A DNA stretch of 64,000 nt from Microcella alkalica (GCF_014595885.1 NZ_JABUKC010000001.1:558001-622000); one strand, 5' to 3'; counted from the first letter of the stretch, positions 18,554-27,629 are shown. Numbers and translations are program-made. The notes: generated from the letters alone by a model not told the origin.

Positions 18554-19612
18554 ATGAGCATGACGCGCCTCGGCTTCCTCTCGTTCGGCAACTGGAGCAA
18601 CGTTCCCGGCTCGCTGACGCGCACCGGCGGCGACGCGATCCTGCAGGGCATCGAGCTCGCCGTCGCGGCCGAGGAGGCCGGCGTCGACGGCGCCTTCTAC
18701 CGCGTGCACCACTTCGCGAAGAACTACTCGTCGCCCTACCCGATGCTCGCCGCCGCGGCCGCGCGCACCTCGCGCATCGAGCTCGGCACCGGCGTGATCG
18801 ACATGCGGTACGAGAACCCGCTCGCGATGGCCGAGAACGCCGCCGCGACCGACCTCATCTCGGGCGGGCGCCTGCAGCTCGGCATCAGCCGGGGGTCACC
18901 CGAGACGTCGATCGCGGGGTACGAGGTGTTCGGGCACGTGCCGGGGGCCGCTGACGGGGTGTCGGCGTCGGAGACCGATGCGGACATGGCGCGGCGGCAC
19001 ACTGCCGCTTTTCGCGAGGCTCTGACCGGGGTCGGGCTCGCGCCGGCCAACCCGCAGATGGTCGGCACGGTCGGGCTGCTGCCCGTCACGCCGCAGTCGC
19101 CCGGCCTCGCCGACCGCATCTGGTGGGGAGCCGGCACGCGCGCGACCGCCGTCTGGGCCGCCGAGCAGGGCATGAACCTCATGAGCTCGACGCTGCTCAC
19201 CGAGGACACGGGTGTTCCGTTCGACGAGCTGCAGGCGGAGCAGATCGCGCTGTTCCGGCAGGCGTGGGCCACCGCCGGGTGGGAGCGCGAGCCGCGCGTA
19301 TCGGTCAGCCGCAGCATCATCCCGCTCATCGACGACGAGACCGAGCACTACTTCGGGCTGCACGCGCAGGCGGAGCAGCGCGACCAGGTCGGCATGCTCG
19401 ACGGGTCTCGCTCGCGCTTCGGGCGTCAGTACATCGGCACGCCCGACCGCCTCGCCGAGGAGCTCTCGCGCGACGCCGCGGTGCTCGCCGCCGACACGCT
19501 GCTCGTCACCGTGCCGAACCAGCTCGGGGTCGACTTCAACGCGCGCATCCTGGGCGCGCTCGCGCGCGACGTGATGCCGGCGGTGCGGGCAGCGGTGCCG
19601 TCGCTCGCGTGA
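18554..19612 (+). CDS. LLM-class flavin-dependent oxidoreductase
   Basis: 352 aa TIM-barrel luciferase-like protein that should use reduced FMN or F420. RIELGTGVIDMRYENPLAMAE and GRLQLGISRGSPE are the conserved flavin-binding strands. The ATG giving MSMTRLGF is chosen; the earlier frame overlaps the EamA gene. The 22-bp gap to the EamA stop contains CATGCG-TT-CGCATG, a small dyad ending on the start codon. Substrate unknown. Confidence 0.85.
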   Translation: MSMTRLGFLSFGNWSNVPGSLTRTGGDAILQGIELAVAAEEAGVDGAFYRVHHFAKNYSSPYPMLAAAAARTSRIELGTGVIDMRYENPLAMAENAAATDLISGGRLQLGISRGSPETSIAGYEVFGHVPGAADGVSASETDADMARRHTAAFREALTGVGLAPANPQMVGTVGLLPVTPQSPGLADRIWWGAGTRATAVWAAEQGMNLMSSTLLTEDTGVPFDELQAEQIALFRQAWATAGWEREPRVSVSRSIIPLIDDETEHYFGLHAQAEQRDQVGMLDGSRSRFGRQYIGTPDRLAEELSRDAAVLAADTLLVTVPNQLGVDFNARILGALARDVMPAVRAAVPSLA

Positions 19613-19652
19613 TCCCGGCTGACGAGGGCGGCGTGATCAGGCGGATGATCGG

Positions 19653-20114
19653 CTAGCCGACCTCGCCCTCGATCACGGCGGCGAACACGGCGCCGGAGCC
19701 GCCGCGCAGCACGCCGTCGAGCGTGACCTCGGTGATGCGGTCCCGCGGGTCGGGCAACTTCACGCGCGTGGGCTCGCCGTCGCACACCACATCGGTCTCC
19801 AGCCCCACGCTGCCCCCGGAGTGCTGGGCTTCGACGCTCATCGCTGCCTCGCCGTCGCCGAAGCAGACGAGCTCGATGAGGTCGACGCGCGTCGGGCCGG
19901 GGAAGGTGAGCGTGGTGCCCTCGCCCGGGGCGCGGTCGTCGCCAGCGGACATCCGGCCGGACGCACCGCCGAGCGCGCCGGCCCCGCCACCCGATTCGAG
20001 GAACGCGTCGGCCCGCGCCTGCGCCGCATCCCAGTCCGGCTCCGCAGTCGTGCAGCCTGAGGCGCTCACGGCGGCGGCGACGGCGATGGCGAGCACTGCT
20101 CGAGTACGGCGCAT
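19653..20114 (-). CDS. Putative small lipoprotein
   Basis: 153 aa. An N-terminal Arg pair and hydrophobic stretch end in the lipobox VSASGC, with acylation expected at Cys21. The mature part is Gly/Ala-rich, then a beta-rich domain with two further cysteines (ELVCFGDG and DVVCDGEP) that could form a disulfide. ATG is 6 nt after TAGCGT on the minus strand (complement of 20121-20126). No family recognised. Confidence 0.7.
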   Translation of the reverse strand: MRRTRAVLAIAVAAAVSASGCTTAEPDWDAAQARADAFLESGGGAGALGGASGRMSAGDDRAPGEGTTLTFPGPTRVDLIELVCFGDGEAAMSVEAQHSGGSVGLETDVVCDGEPTRVKLPDPRDRITEVTLDGVLRGGSGAVFAAVIEGEVG

Positions 20115-20154
20115 GGCGCGACGCTACCACCGGATGCTCGCCTAGGGTGCTCGC
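20115..20154. promoter_or_regulatory. Minimal divergent leaderless promoter pair
   Basis: Forty bases separate the lipoprotein ATG and the phosphodiesterase GTG. TAGCGT (minus, complement of 20121-20126) and TAGGGT (plus, 20143-20148) are each 6 nt from their start codons, so two promoters must overlap almost completely. Confidence 0.55.
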
Positions 20155-20667
20155 GTGAGGATCCTGCTGCTCAGCGACACCCACCTGCCCGTGCGGGCTC
20201 GCGAGCTGCAGCCGCAGGTCTGGCGGCTCGTCGACGAGGCCGAGCTGGTCATCCACGCCGGCGACTGGGTCGACGTCGCGACGCTCGACGCACTGCAGGC
20301 CCGCGCACGGCGGCTCATCGGCGTCGCGGGCAACAACGACGGGCCGGAGCTGTGGGCGCGGCTCGGCGAGGTTGCGCGCGTCGAGGTCGAGGGCGTGCGC
20401 ATCGCGGTCATCCATGAGACGGGGGCGGCGGCGGGTCGCGAGGTGCGCTGCGACGCCCGCTTCGGCCCGTCGTCGGATGCCCCGGCCGACGTGCTCGTCT
20501 TCGGCCACTCGCACATCCCCTGGGCTTCGACGACGCCCGGCGGCGTGCGCCTGCTCAACCCGGGCTCGCCCACCGACCGGCGGCGGCAGCCCGTCGGCAC
20601 GGTCATGACGCTCGAGGTCGAAGACGGCGCCGTGCGCAGCGTCGAGCTCGTGCCGACGCCGCGCTAG
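20155..20667 (+). CDS. YfcE/MJ0936-type metallophosphoesterase
   Basis: 170 aa, the normal size for this small phosphodiesterase group. Metal-ligand motifs in order are SDTHLP, HAGDWVD, GNND, VIHETG (the group's usual His-containing TH-G is changed), FGHSHIP and NPGSPTDRR. It should hydrolyse phosphodiesters with two metal ions; the physiological substrate is unknown. GTG start directly after a TAGGGT box. Convergent with ggt, 10 bp apart. Confidence 0.88.
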   Translation: MRILLLSDTHLPVRARELQPQVWRLVDEAELVIHAGDWVDVATLDALQARARRLIGVAGNNDGPELWARLGEVARVEVEGVRIAVIHETGAAAGREVRCDARFGPSSDAPADVLVFGHSHIPWASTTPGGVRLLNPGSPTDRRRQPVGTVMTLEVEDGAVRSVELVPTPR

Positions 20668-20677
20668 CCCGTGTGCC

Positions 20678-22519
20678 CTACCGGCCGGCCGCGTACCCCT
20701 GCGCCCCGCGCGAGTTCGATGCCGCGTACATCCAGCCGCGCTCGCGGTCGATGCCGACGCAGCTCATGCGGCCAAGCGTCCACGGTCCGACGACCGTCAC
20801 ATCGTGACCCCGCGCCTTCAGTCCTTCGATCACCTCGTCGCCGAGCCTCGACTCGACCGTGAGCGACGCGACCTGCACCGTGCGCGGCTGGAACGACGCC
20901 ACCATCGCGTCCGTGTGGAACATCGGCGCATCGATCGCCTGCTGCGGCTCGTACCCGCCGACGATGCGGCGCAGCAGGTAGAGCAGCTGCCACTGATCCT
21001 GCTGGTCGCCGCCGGGCGTGCCGAGCGCCTCGAACACGACCCCGTCGCGTGCGAGCATCGTCGGCGAGAGCGTCGATCGGGGGCGGATGCCCGGCTGCAG
21101 CCGCGACGGAGACGCCGGGTCGAGCCACATCATCTGCGCGCGCGTGCCGAGGCAGAAGCCGAGGGTGGGGATCGTGGGGGAGGACTGCAGCCACCCGCCC
21201 GAGGGGGTCACCGACACGAGTGTGCCCCACTGGTCGACGACGTCGAGGTGGCACGTGTCGCCGCGGGAGCGGCCGCTGCGGTCGATCGTCGGCTCGCCCG
21301 CGCCCGACGACGAGGCCGCGCCGCCCGCGACGGCGGCCCCGTGGTCGACGACCGGGGGCATCCACGGCCATCGGCCGCCGGGGCTGCCGGGCCGCACCTC
21401 GCGCGAGGCCTCGTCGCCGATCTGCTTGGCCCGCGACGCCAGGTACGAGGGCGACAGCAGGTCGGTGAGCGGCACGTCGACCGCCGCCGGGTCGGCGAAC
21501 CACGCGTCGCGGTCCGCGAGCGCGAGCTTGAGCGCCTCGACGATGGTGTGCACGCCGAGCTCGGTCGAGGGGTCGAGCACACCGTCGCCGTGCGTCGCGG
21601 CGCGCGCCTCGAGGATGCCCAGCGCCATGAGCAGGGCGGGCCCCTGCGTCCACGGCCCGGCCTTGACGACATCGACGCCGCGGAAGGTCGTGACGACCGG
21701 CTCCTCCTCCGCCGGCGCGAACGCCGCGACGTCGGCCGCCGTGATGACGCCCGCGTGATCGCCGCCGGTCGAGTGCCGCACGGGGGTCTGCACGAACGCC
21801 TCGATCTCCTCCGCGACGAAGCCGTGCTGCCACATGCCGATCGCGGCATGGATGCGATCCTCGCGCGAACCCGTCGACTCGCCGGCCGAGATCAGTCGCC
21901 GCAGCACCCCGGCCCACGCCTCGTTGCGGATCATGTCGCCGGGCGCGGGGATCTCGCCGCCGGGCATCCACTGCGCCTTCGAGGTCGGCCAGTGCTCCTC
22001 GAACAGCGGGGCCACCGCGCGGATCGTGCGCACCACGTTCTCGTGCACGGGGTGGCCGTCGGCGGCGTAGCGCAAGGCGGGGGCGAGCACGTCGCGCAGC
22101 TCCCAGGTGCCGCGGTCGGCGAGCAGGGTCAGCCACGTCACGACCGAGCCCGGCACGGCCGCGGCGAGCGGTCCCGCGCCAGGCACCTCGTCGAGGCCCA
22201 GCCCGCGGTAGTGCGCGATCGTCGCGCCCGCGGGCGCCGCGCCCTGCCCGGCCAGCACGATCGGCGCCTCGCCCGCCGGCGCCACGAGGCCGGTCAGGTC
22301 GCCGCCCGGCCCGTTCAGGTGCGGCTCGACGACGTGCAGCACGAACGCGCACGCCACCGCGGCGTCGATCGCGGTGCCGCCGCGCTCGAGCACCGACTGG
22401 GCGGTCGCGGTGGCGAGCCAGTGCGTGCTCGCCGCCATGCCGAAGGTGCCGCGCAGCTCGGGGCGGGTGCGATCGGTGGGGGCGGGGGTGAAGGGGGCGT
22501 CGTCGGTGACGGGGGTCAT
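20678..22519 (-). CDS. ggt: Gamma-glutamyltransferase-family protein
   Basis: 613 aa Ntn-hydrolase proenzyme. GGTAIDAAVACAFVLHVVEPH and GPGGDLTG are the substrate-loop signatures of the large subunit. Self-cleavage should occur before Thr422 in SRGDTCHLDVVD, and FEALGTPGGDQQDQWQLLY is the small-subunit glycine loop. No clear export signal is seen, so it may act in the cytosol, unlike classic periplasmic GGT. ATG is 6 nt after TAGCCT (complement of 22526-22531). Could also be a cephalosporin-acylase-like hydrolase. Confidence 0.87.
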   Translation of the reverse strand: MTPVTDDAPFTPAPTDRTRPELRGTFGMAASTHWLATATAQSVLERGGTAIDAAVACAFVLHVVEPHLNGPGGDLTGLVAPAGEAPIVLAGQGAAPAGATIAHYRGLGLDEVPGAGPLAAAVPGSVVTWLTLLADRGTWELRDVLAPALRYAADGHPVHENVVRTIRAVAPLFEEHWPTSKAQWMPGGEIPAPGDMIRNEAWAGVLRRLISAGESTGSREDRIHAAIGMWQHGFVAEEIEAFVQTPVRHSTGGDHAGVITAADVAAFAPAEEEPVVTTFRGVDVVKAGPWTQGPALLMALGILEARAATHGDGVLDPSTELGVHTIVEALKLALADRDAWFADPAAVDVPLTDLLSPSYLASRAKQIGDEASREVRPGSPGGRWPWMPPVVDHGAAVAGGAASSSGAGEPTIDRSGRSRGDTCHLDVVDQWGTLVSVTPSGGWLQSSPTIPTLGFCLGTRAQMMWLDPASPSRLQPGIRPRSTLSPTMLARDGVVFEALGTPGGDQQDQWQLLYLLRRIVGGYEPQQAIDAPMFHTDAMVASFQPRTVQVASLTVESRLGDEVIEGLKARGHDVTVVGPWTLGRMSCVGIDRERGWMYAASNSRGAQGYAAGR

Positions 22520-22609
22520 CCTTCGAGGCTAACCCGGGCATCCGCCCCCGATCTGAGCGCGCCGCCGTGCAGGCGAGCGCCGCGCGCCCCGCCGGTAGGC
22601 TGGTGCCTC
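22520..22609. promoter_or_regulatory. Divergent leaderless ggt/ychF promoters
   Basis: TAGCCT on the minus strand (complement of 22526-22531) lies 6 nt from the ggt ATG, and TAGGCT on the plus strand (22596-22601) lies 8 nt from the ychF GTG. Confidence 0.5.
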
Positions 22610-23683
22610 GTGGCTCTCACTATCGGCATCGTCGGCCTGCCCAACGTCGGCAAGTCCACCCTGTTCAACGCGCTGACCCAGAACGACGTGCTCGCGGCGA
22701 ACTACCCGTTCGCGACGATCGAGCCGAACGTCGGCATCGTCGAGCTGCCCGATGAGCGCCTGCAGGTGCTCGCGGGCATCTTCGGCAGCGAGCGCATCCT
22801 GCCGGCCACGGTGTCGTTCGTCGACATCGCCGGCATCGTCAAGGGCGCGAGCGAGGGCGAGGGGCTCGGCAACCAGTTCCTCGCCAACATCCGCGAGTCG
22901 GATGCGATCGCGCAGGTCGTGCGCGCCTTCACCGACAGCGACGTCGTGCACGTCGCAGGCCAGGTCGACCCGGCCAGCGACATGGAGACCATCAACACCG
23001 AGCTCATGCTCGCCGACCTGCAGACGCTCGAGAAGGCGATCCCGCGCTACGAGAAGGAGGTCAAGGGCAAGAAGCTCGACCCCTCGGTGCTGCAGGCGGC
23101 GCAGGATGCTCACGCGCTGCTCTCCGCGGGCACTACCCTCTCGGCGGCGGGCTTCGACGCGTCGCCCATCCGCGAGCTCGGCCTGCTCTCGGCCAAGCCG
23201 TTCATCTACGTCTTCAACGTCGACGAGGGAGTGCTCGGCGACCCGGCGCGCATGGACGCGCTCGCGGCGCTCGTTGCGCCGGCGAAGGCCGTCTTCCTCG
23301 ACGCGAAGATCGAGAGCGAGCTCATCGGCATGGACGCTGAGGATGCCGCCGAGCTGCTGGCCTCGACCGGCCAGACCGAGAGCGGGCTGCACCAGCTCGC
23401 TCGCATCGGCTTCGACACGCTCGGCCTGCAGACCTACCTCACCGCCGGCCCCAAGGAGTCGCGCGCCTGGACGATCGGCAAGGGCTGGAAGGCTCCGCAG
23501 GCGGCGGGCGTCATCCACACCGACTTCGAGAAGGGCTTCATCAAGGCGGAGGTCATCTCGTTCGACGACCTCGTCGCGTGCGGTTCGGTGGCCGAGGCCC
23601 GCGCCCGCGGAAAGGCGCGCATCGAGGGCAAGGACTACGTCATGCAGGACGGCGACGTGGTGGAGTTCCGCTTCAACGTGTGA
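22610..23683 (+). CDS. ychF: Redox-regulated ribosome-associated ATPase YchF
   Basis: 357 aa Obg-like P-loop ATPase. G1 is GLPNVGKST (residues ~8-16), the G3 region is FVDIAGIVKGASEGEGLGN, then a helical coiled-coil insertion, and a C-terminal TGS domain ending YVMQDGDVVEFRFNV. YchF binds ribosomes and hydrolyses ATP rather than GTP because the G4 motif is altered (here FNVDEG). The GTG start 8 nt after TAGGCT fixes the N-terminus at VALTIGIVG. Confidence 0.95.
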   Translation: MALTIGIVGLPNVGKSTLFNALTQNDVLAANYPFATIEPNVGIVELPDERLQVLAGIFGSERILPATVSFVDIAGIVKGASEGEGLGNQFLANIRESDAIAQVVRAFTDSDVVHVAGQVDPASDMETINTELMLADLQTLEKAIPRYEKEVKGKKLDPSVLQAAQDAHALLSAGTTLSAAGFDASPIRELGLLSAKPFIYVFNVDEGVLGDPARMDALAALVAPAKAVFLDAKIESELIGMDAEDAAELLASTGQTESGLHQLARIGFDTLGLQTYLTAGPKESRAWTIGKGWKAPQAAGVIHTDFEKGFIKAEVISFDDLVACGSVAEARARGKARIEGKDYVMQDGDVVEFRFNV

Positions 23684-23765
23684 CAGCAGCGCTCGCGGGG
23701 CGCGACGCAGGTTCTGCGCCCTGTCGCCAACCGTTCCAGCGCGTGCTGCATGTGAGGATGAGCGC

Positions 23766-24023
23766 ATGACCGCCGCCCAGCCGCCCCGCACGAACACGCT
23801 CGCCCTCGTCGGCTTCATCGCGAGCTTCGTGATCCCGGTCGTCGGCATCGTGCTCGGCGTCATTGCTCGGCGGCAGATCGAACGCACCGGGGAGGACGGT
23901 CGAGGACTGGCCCGCGCCGCAGTGATCATCGGTGCGATCGGGGCGACCGCGCAGGTAGTCTTCTTCATCGTCTGGCTGTCTTTGTTCTCGACCGCGATCA
24001 GCCAGGCGACATTCCTCCTCTGA
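23766..24023 (+). CDS. Small DUF4190-like membrane protein
   Basis: 85 aa. Two hydrophobic helices (residues ~12-32 and ~50-75) flank the motif ARRQIERTGEDGRGLARAAVIIG, the loop found in DUF4190 proteins. GAGG lies 8 nt before ATG. An upstream hairpin (GGGC..GCAG/CTGC..GCCC, about 23698-23721) may end the ychF transcript. Function unknown. Confidence 0.75.
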   Translation: MTAAQPPRTNTLALVGFIASFVIPVVGIVLGVIARRQIERTGEDGRGLARAAVIIGAIGATAQVVFFIVWLSLFSTAISQATFLL

Positions 24024-24036
24024 GACCGGTGCAGGC

Positions 24037-24615
24037 TCAGCCCCCCGCCAGCTCCTCCCGCAGCCGCGGCTCGACCCGATGCTTCGGGTGGTGTCCCGCC
24101 TTGTCGGCGTAGTACGCCCGCACCCGATCCATGTCGGCCCCGACGTCGCCCGTGAGCTCGAACGTCGGTCCGAGCCCGGTGGTCATGGTGGTGCGGTCGA
24201 CATACCCGAGCGTCACCGGCATCCCCGTTTCGCGCGCGATGCGGTAGAAGCCCGACTTCCAGTGCGTGTGGCCCGAGCGGGTGCCGTCGGGCGTGACGAC
24301 GAGACTGAAGCGCTCACCCGAGCGGATGCGCTCGACCACCTCGCGCACCACGTCGCCGGGAGCATCCCGATCGACAGGGATGCCGCCGAGGCGACGCATG
24401 ATGGGCCCCCGCCAGCCGGCGAACAGGCTCTTCTTGCCGAGCCAGCGGATGTGCAGGTCGAGCTTCCATGCGATGCCGAGCATGAACACGAAGTCCCAGT
24501 TCGACGTGTGCGGGGCGCCGATGAGCACGGTGGGGCGGTCGGGCGCCGGCTCGGTGACGAGGCGCCAGCGGCTGAGCGCCCAGAAGATCCGGGCGATGAG
24601 GCGGCGGAGGTGCAT
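24037..24615 (-). CDS. PlsC-like acyltransferase
   Basis: 192 aa. HTSNWD is the H-x4-D catalytic motif, GGIPVDRD the second block, and VVTPDGTRS the glycerol-phosphate-binding block (usually E-G-T-R-S; here Asp replaces Glu). Compact relative to full-length PlsC. It should transfer acyl groups to a lysolipid. ATG is 6 nt after TACCCT on the minus strand (complement of 24622-24627), which discards an upstream Arg/Pro-rich extension. Confidence 0.83.
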   Translation of the reverse strand: MHLRRLIARIFWALSRWRLVTEPAPDRPTVLIGAPHTSNWDFVFMLGIAWKLDLHIRWLGKKSLFAGWRGPIMRRLGGIPVDRDAPGDVVREVVERIRSGERFSLVVTPDGTRSGHTHWKSGFYRIARETGMPVTLGYVDRTTMTTGLGPTFELTGDVGADMDRVRAYYADKAGHHPKHRVEPRLREELAGG

Positions 24616-24671
24616 CCGTCCAGGGTAAGTCGCTCTCGCCGCCCGGGCTCTCGCGGGAGTACGGTCGCGCC
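24616..24671. promoter_or_regulatory. Divergent leaderless promoters
   Basis: 56 bp between starts. TACCCT (minus) and TACGGT (plus, 24660-24665) are each 6 nt from an ATG. Confidence 0.5.
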
Positions 24672-25100
24672 ATGTCCTTCCCTGAGCTCTCCTGGCTGGC
24701 CATCCTCGCCGGCTTCGTCGTCTACTTCGTGACCGGCGCCATCTGGTTCGGCCCGAAGACCTTCTACCCCGCCTGGATGCGCCTGCGCGGCAAAGATCCG
24801 GCCGAGCCGCAGGGCAGCCACGGCATGGCGGTCGTCTTCGGCGCGACGGCGGTCGGCGCACTCGTGCAGGTCTTCACGCTCGCGGTGATCCTCGGCTTCG
24901 TCGCGCAGGCGACGGGCGACCCGGTCGGACCGCTCGGCGGGGCCCTCGGCGGCCTGCTCTTCGGCCTCGGCCTCGTCGCGGCGAGCTCGCTCTCGCACCG
25001 GCTCTTCGGCGGCGACGGCTTCAGGGTGTGGGCGATCGAGGTCGGCGGCGACGTCGTCGGCCTGACCCTCGCCGGTCTCGTCGTCGGTCTGCTCAGCTAG
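24672..25100 (+). CDS. DUF1761-family membrane protein
   Basis: 142 aa with four hydrophobic helices. The N-terminal GFVVYFVTGAIWFGPKTFYPAW with a conserved Trp-Phe-Gly-Pro and the C-terminal VWAIEVGGDVVGLTLAGLV match DUF1761. No function is known for the family. Leaderless start. Confidence 0.78.
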   Translation: MSFPELSWLAILAGFVVYFVTGAIWFGPKTFYPAWMRLRGKDPAEPQGSHGMAVVFGATAVGALVQVFTLAVILGFVAQATGDPVGPLGGALGGLLFGLGLVAASSLSHRLFGGDGFRVWAIEVGGDVVGLTLAGLVVGLLS

Positions 25101-25181
25101 CGGCACGGTTCCGGGCGCACGCGGCGACGGGCGACGGTGCGGCCAGGTGCGGCGCCCAGCCGCATCCGGCACGATAGGCGC

Positions 25182-25745
25182 GTGGATGCTCCCCGCGCGC
25201 TCGCCGAGGCCCGCGCCGCGCTCGCCGCGGCCGCCGCCGAGCTCGCCGCCGCGGGTGCGCGCCCCGAGCAGCTGGCCGTGCTCGAGCCGCCGCGTCGCGC
25301 GCTCGGGTTCATTCCGGTGCGCGAGAAGCTGCGGCGCACCGGCGAGGGATTCCTCCTCGGCGCACTGCTCGCCACGCGAGACGGCGACGTGCTCGACCCT
25401 GGCCGCATCGTCCGCGCGAGCCGGCAGGTGCTGCCGGGCCATCAGTCTGCGAGCGCGCAGGAGCGCCGCGCCCTGCGCCAGCTCGCCCTCGACTCCGGCT
25501 TCGATGAGGGCGAGACCCTCGTGCTCGGCTCGCGGCCGATCCCGCTCGACGACGTCGCGGCGATGCGCGCCGAGCGCGGGCCCCTCGTGCTGCGCGAGAA
25601 CGCTGGCTCGGCCGAAGTCCTCGTCCGCTGGATCCCGACCGCCCCCGACAGCGCGCTGCGCCCGCTCGCGGCCTACCTCGCCGAGCGCGTTGAGCTCGCG
25701 CGCGGGGCGCTCGTCGCCTCTCAAGCCGAGGGCGAGCATCCGTGA
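25182..25745 (+). CDS. Conserved hypothetical protein
   Basis: 187 aa from GTG; a GATAGGCGC word sits directly upstream. Ala-rich helix (residues ~2-28), then a mixed alpha/beta domain with FIPVREKLRRTGEGFLLGALL and PLVLRENAGSAEVLVRWIPTA. No transmembrane segment. Its stop overlaps the next start as GTGA, making the first gene of a three-gene coupled operon with the DUF2461 and VOC genes. I do not recognise it. Confidence 0.65.
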   Translation: MDAPRALAEARAALAAAAAELAAAGARPEQLAVLEPPRRALGFIPVREKLRRTGEGFLLGALLATRDGDVLDPGRIVRASRQVLPGHQSASAQERRALRQLALDSGFDEGETLVLGSRPIPLDDVAAMRAERGPLVLRENAGSAEVLVRWIPTAPDSALRPLAAYLAERVELARGALVASQAEGEHP

Positions 25746-26419
25746 CAGCAACGACCGACGCGACCCCCTTCTCGGGCCTCGACCCTGACGCCTTCGCCTT
25801 CTACGCCGAGCTCGAGCAGCACCAGAACCGCGAGTGGTGGCTGGCCAACAAGCGGCGCTACGACGAGCGCGTGAAGGCCCCGGTCGAGCGCCTCGTCGAC
25901 GCGCTCGGCGGCGAGTTCGGGCCGCTGAAGATCTTCCGGCCCTACAAGGATGTGCGGTTCTCCGCCGACAAGCGCCCCTACAAGGATCACCTCGGCCTCG
26001 TGAGCGCCGACCAGTCGGGCCCCGCCTTCTACCTGCAGCTCTCGCACCACGGCCTCATGCTCGCGGGCGGGCTGTACCAGCCGACGCGCGAGCAGCTGGC
26101 CCGGTTCCGCGAGATCTGCGACGACAACCGCCTCGTCGGCGATCTCGAGGCGACCCTCGAGGAGGCTGCCGATCACGGCTTGCAGATCATGACGACGGAT
26201 GCCCTCGCCACCGCCCCGCGCGGCTTCCGGGCCGACCACCCGAAGATCGCCCTGCTGCGGCTGAAGCGCCTGGCCGTCGCCGCCGAGCACGCGCCAGCCG
26301 AGTGGATGACCGCGCCCGAGTGCCTCGACCGCGTGCGCGCGGGCTGGCGCGCCGTGCGCGAGTGGAACGACTGGCTCGTCGAGAACCTGCCCGCCCCTGT
26401 GGAGAGGAGCGCATCGTGA
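25742..26419 (+). CDS. DUF2461-family protein
   Basis: 225 aa. FYAELEQHQNREWWLANKRRYDE, KIFRPYKDVRFSADKRPYKDH and GGLYQPTREQLARFRE are the conserved blocks of DUF2461 (TIGR02453). Function unknown. Coupled by 4-bp overlaps on both sides. Confidence 0.88.
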   Translation: MTATTDATPFSGLDPDAFAFYAELEQHQNREWWLANKRRYDERVKAPVERLVDALGGEFGPLKIFRPYKDVRFSADKRPYKDHLGLVSADQSGPAFYLQLSHHGLMLAGGLYQPTREQLARFREICDDNRLVGDLEATLEEAADHGLQIMTTDALATAPRGFRADHPKIALLRLKRLAVAAEHAPAEWMTAPECLDRVRAGWRAVREWNDWLVENLPAPVERSAS

Positions 26420-26784
26420 AGCTGCGCCAGGTCGCCCAGCGCGCCGTCGATCTCGATCGCGCGATCGCCTTCTACCGCACCGTGCTCGGGCAGGGGCCGA
26501 TCGCCCGCTTCGATCCGCCCGGTCTGGCCTTCTTCGACCTCGACGGCACGCGGCTGCTGCTCGACGTGAACGCGCCGAGCTCGCTCGTCTACCTCGAGGT
26601 CGACGACGTGCCGACCGCGATCGCGCGCCTGCGTACCCTCGGCGTCGAGGTCGACACCGAGCCGCACGTCGTCTTCACCGACCCCGACGGCGTCTTCGAC
26701 GCGCCCGGCGACGAGTGGCTGGCGTTCGTGCGCGACTCCGAGGGCAACCTCCTCGGCCTCATGAGCCGACGCACGACGGGCTGA
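26416..26784 (+). CDS. VOC-family protein
   Basis: 122 aa from GTG overlapping the DUF2461 stop. RAVDLDRAIAFYRTVLGQGP and WLAFVRDSEGNLLGLMSRR mark the two halves of a VOC domain. The last 196 bp lie on top of the 3' end of the convergent EamA gene. Reaction unknown. Confidence 0.8.
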   Translation: MKLRQVAQRAVDLDRAIAFYRTVLGQGPIARFDPPGLAFFDLDGTRLLLDVNAPSSLVYLEVDDVPTAIARLRTLGVEVDTEPHVVFTDPDGVFDAPGDEWLAFVRDSEGNLLGLMSRRTTG

Positions 26785-27629
26785 CCGAGCGCGATTCCGA
26801 CGAGCACCGTCACCATGCCGAGCAGCTGCGGCGCGGTGAACGACTCGCCCGCGATGAGGGCTCCGAGCACGACGCCCGTGACGGGGTTGAGCAGGCCGAT
26901 GAGCCCCACCGAGCCCGCGGGCAGTCGCTGCAGCGCGCTGAACCAGGCGACCCAGGCGAGCGCGGTGGCGATGAGGGTGATGTAGGCCTGCCCGGCCCAG
27001 CCGGCGGCATCGAGCGCCGGGGGAGCGCCTTCGACGAGCACGGCCACGGGCGCGAGCGCGAGGCCGCCGGCGGTGAGCTGCCACGCCGTCATCGAGCGCG
27101 GCGGCACCCCGCCGCCCCAGCGCTTGGCGAGCACGAAGCCGATCGACGACATGAGCATGGCCGCGAGCGAGGCCGCGACCCCGCCCAGGTCGACGGCGGT
27201 CGCGCCGCTGGAGAGCATGACGACGACGCCGACGAAGCCGAGCACGGCGCCCGTGAGCGACAGCACGTGGGGCCGCTCGGCGAGCAGCGGCCAGGCGAGC
27301 AGCATCATGACCGCGGGCGAGACGGCCATGAGCATCGCGGCGAGGCTCGAGGGCAGCAGCTGCGCGGCGAGGTAGATGAGCACGAAGAAGGCTCCGACGT
27401 TGAGCACGCCGAGAACGAGCGAGCGCCACCACCAGGGGCCGGTCGGCAGGCGACGCGCTCCGCGCGCGACGGGTAGCGCGAGCAGCAGCAGGCCCGCGGG
27501 CAGGGCGCGCAGCACCGCACCCCACAGCGGGGTCTCGGGCGGCAGCAGCTCGGCCGTCACGAGGTAGGTCGAGCCCCACGCCACGGGCGCGATCGCTGCG
27601 ACGAGCATCCATCGCCAGATGTTTTCCAT
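26589..27629 (-). CDS. EamA/DMT-family transporter with antisense-encoded tail
   Basis: 346 aa. Ten membrane helices in two EamA repeats end near residue ~290 (VGIALGQPVVRRLM). The frame then stays open ~55 codons through the complement of the VOC gene, giving a Ser/Thr/Arg-rich tail unlike the family. The start is ATG in ATGGAAAAC, which forms part of the palindrome TTCCATGGAA. It diverges from a MarR gene that probably represses it, so it may be a drug or metabolite exporter. Confidence 0.83.
   Translation of the reverse strand: MENIWRWMLVAAIAPVAWGSTYLVTAELLPPETPLWGAVLRALPAGLLLLALPVARGARRLPTGPWWWRSLVLGVLNVGAFFVLIYLAAQLLPSSLAAMLMAVSPAVMMLLAWPLLAERPHVLSLTGAVLGFVGVVVMLSSGATAVDLGGVAASLAAMLMSSIGFVLAKRWGGGVPPRSMTAWQLTAGGLALAPVAVLVEGAPPALDAAGWAGQAYITLIATALAWVAWFSALQRLPAGSVGLIGLLNPVTGVVLGALIAGESFTAPQLLGMVTVLVGIALGQPVVRRLMRPRRLPSESRTNASHSSPGASKTPSGSVKTTCGSVSTSTPRVRRRAIAVGTSSTSR

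Noticed and set aside
18544-18559. CATGCG-TT-CGCATG near the LLM gene start as an operator
   Set aside because: Short dyad, no regulator gene nearby and no clear -10 box; not distinguishable from chance.
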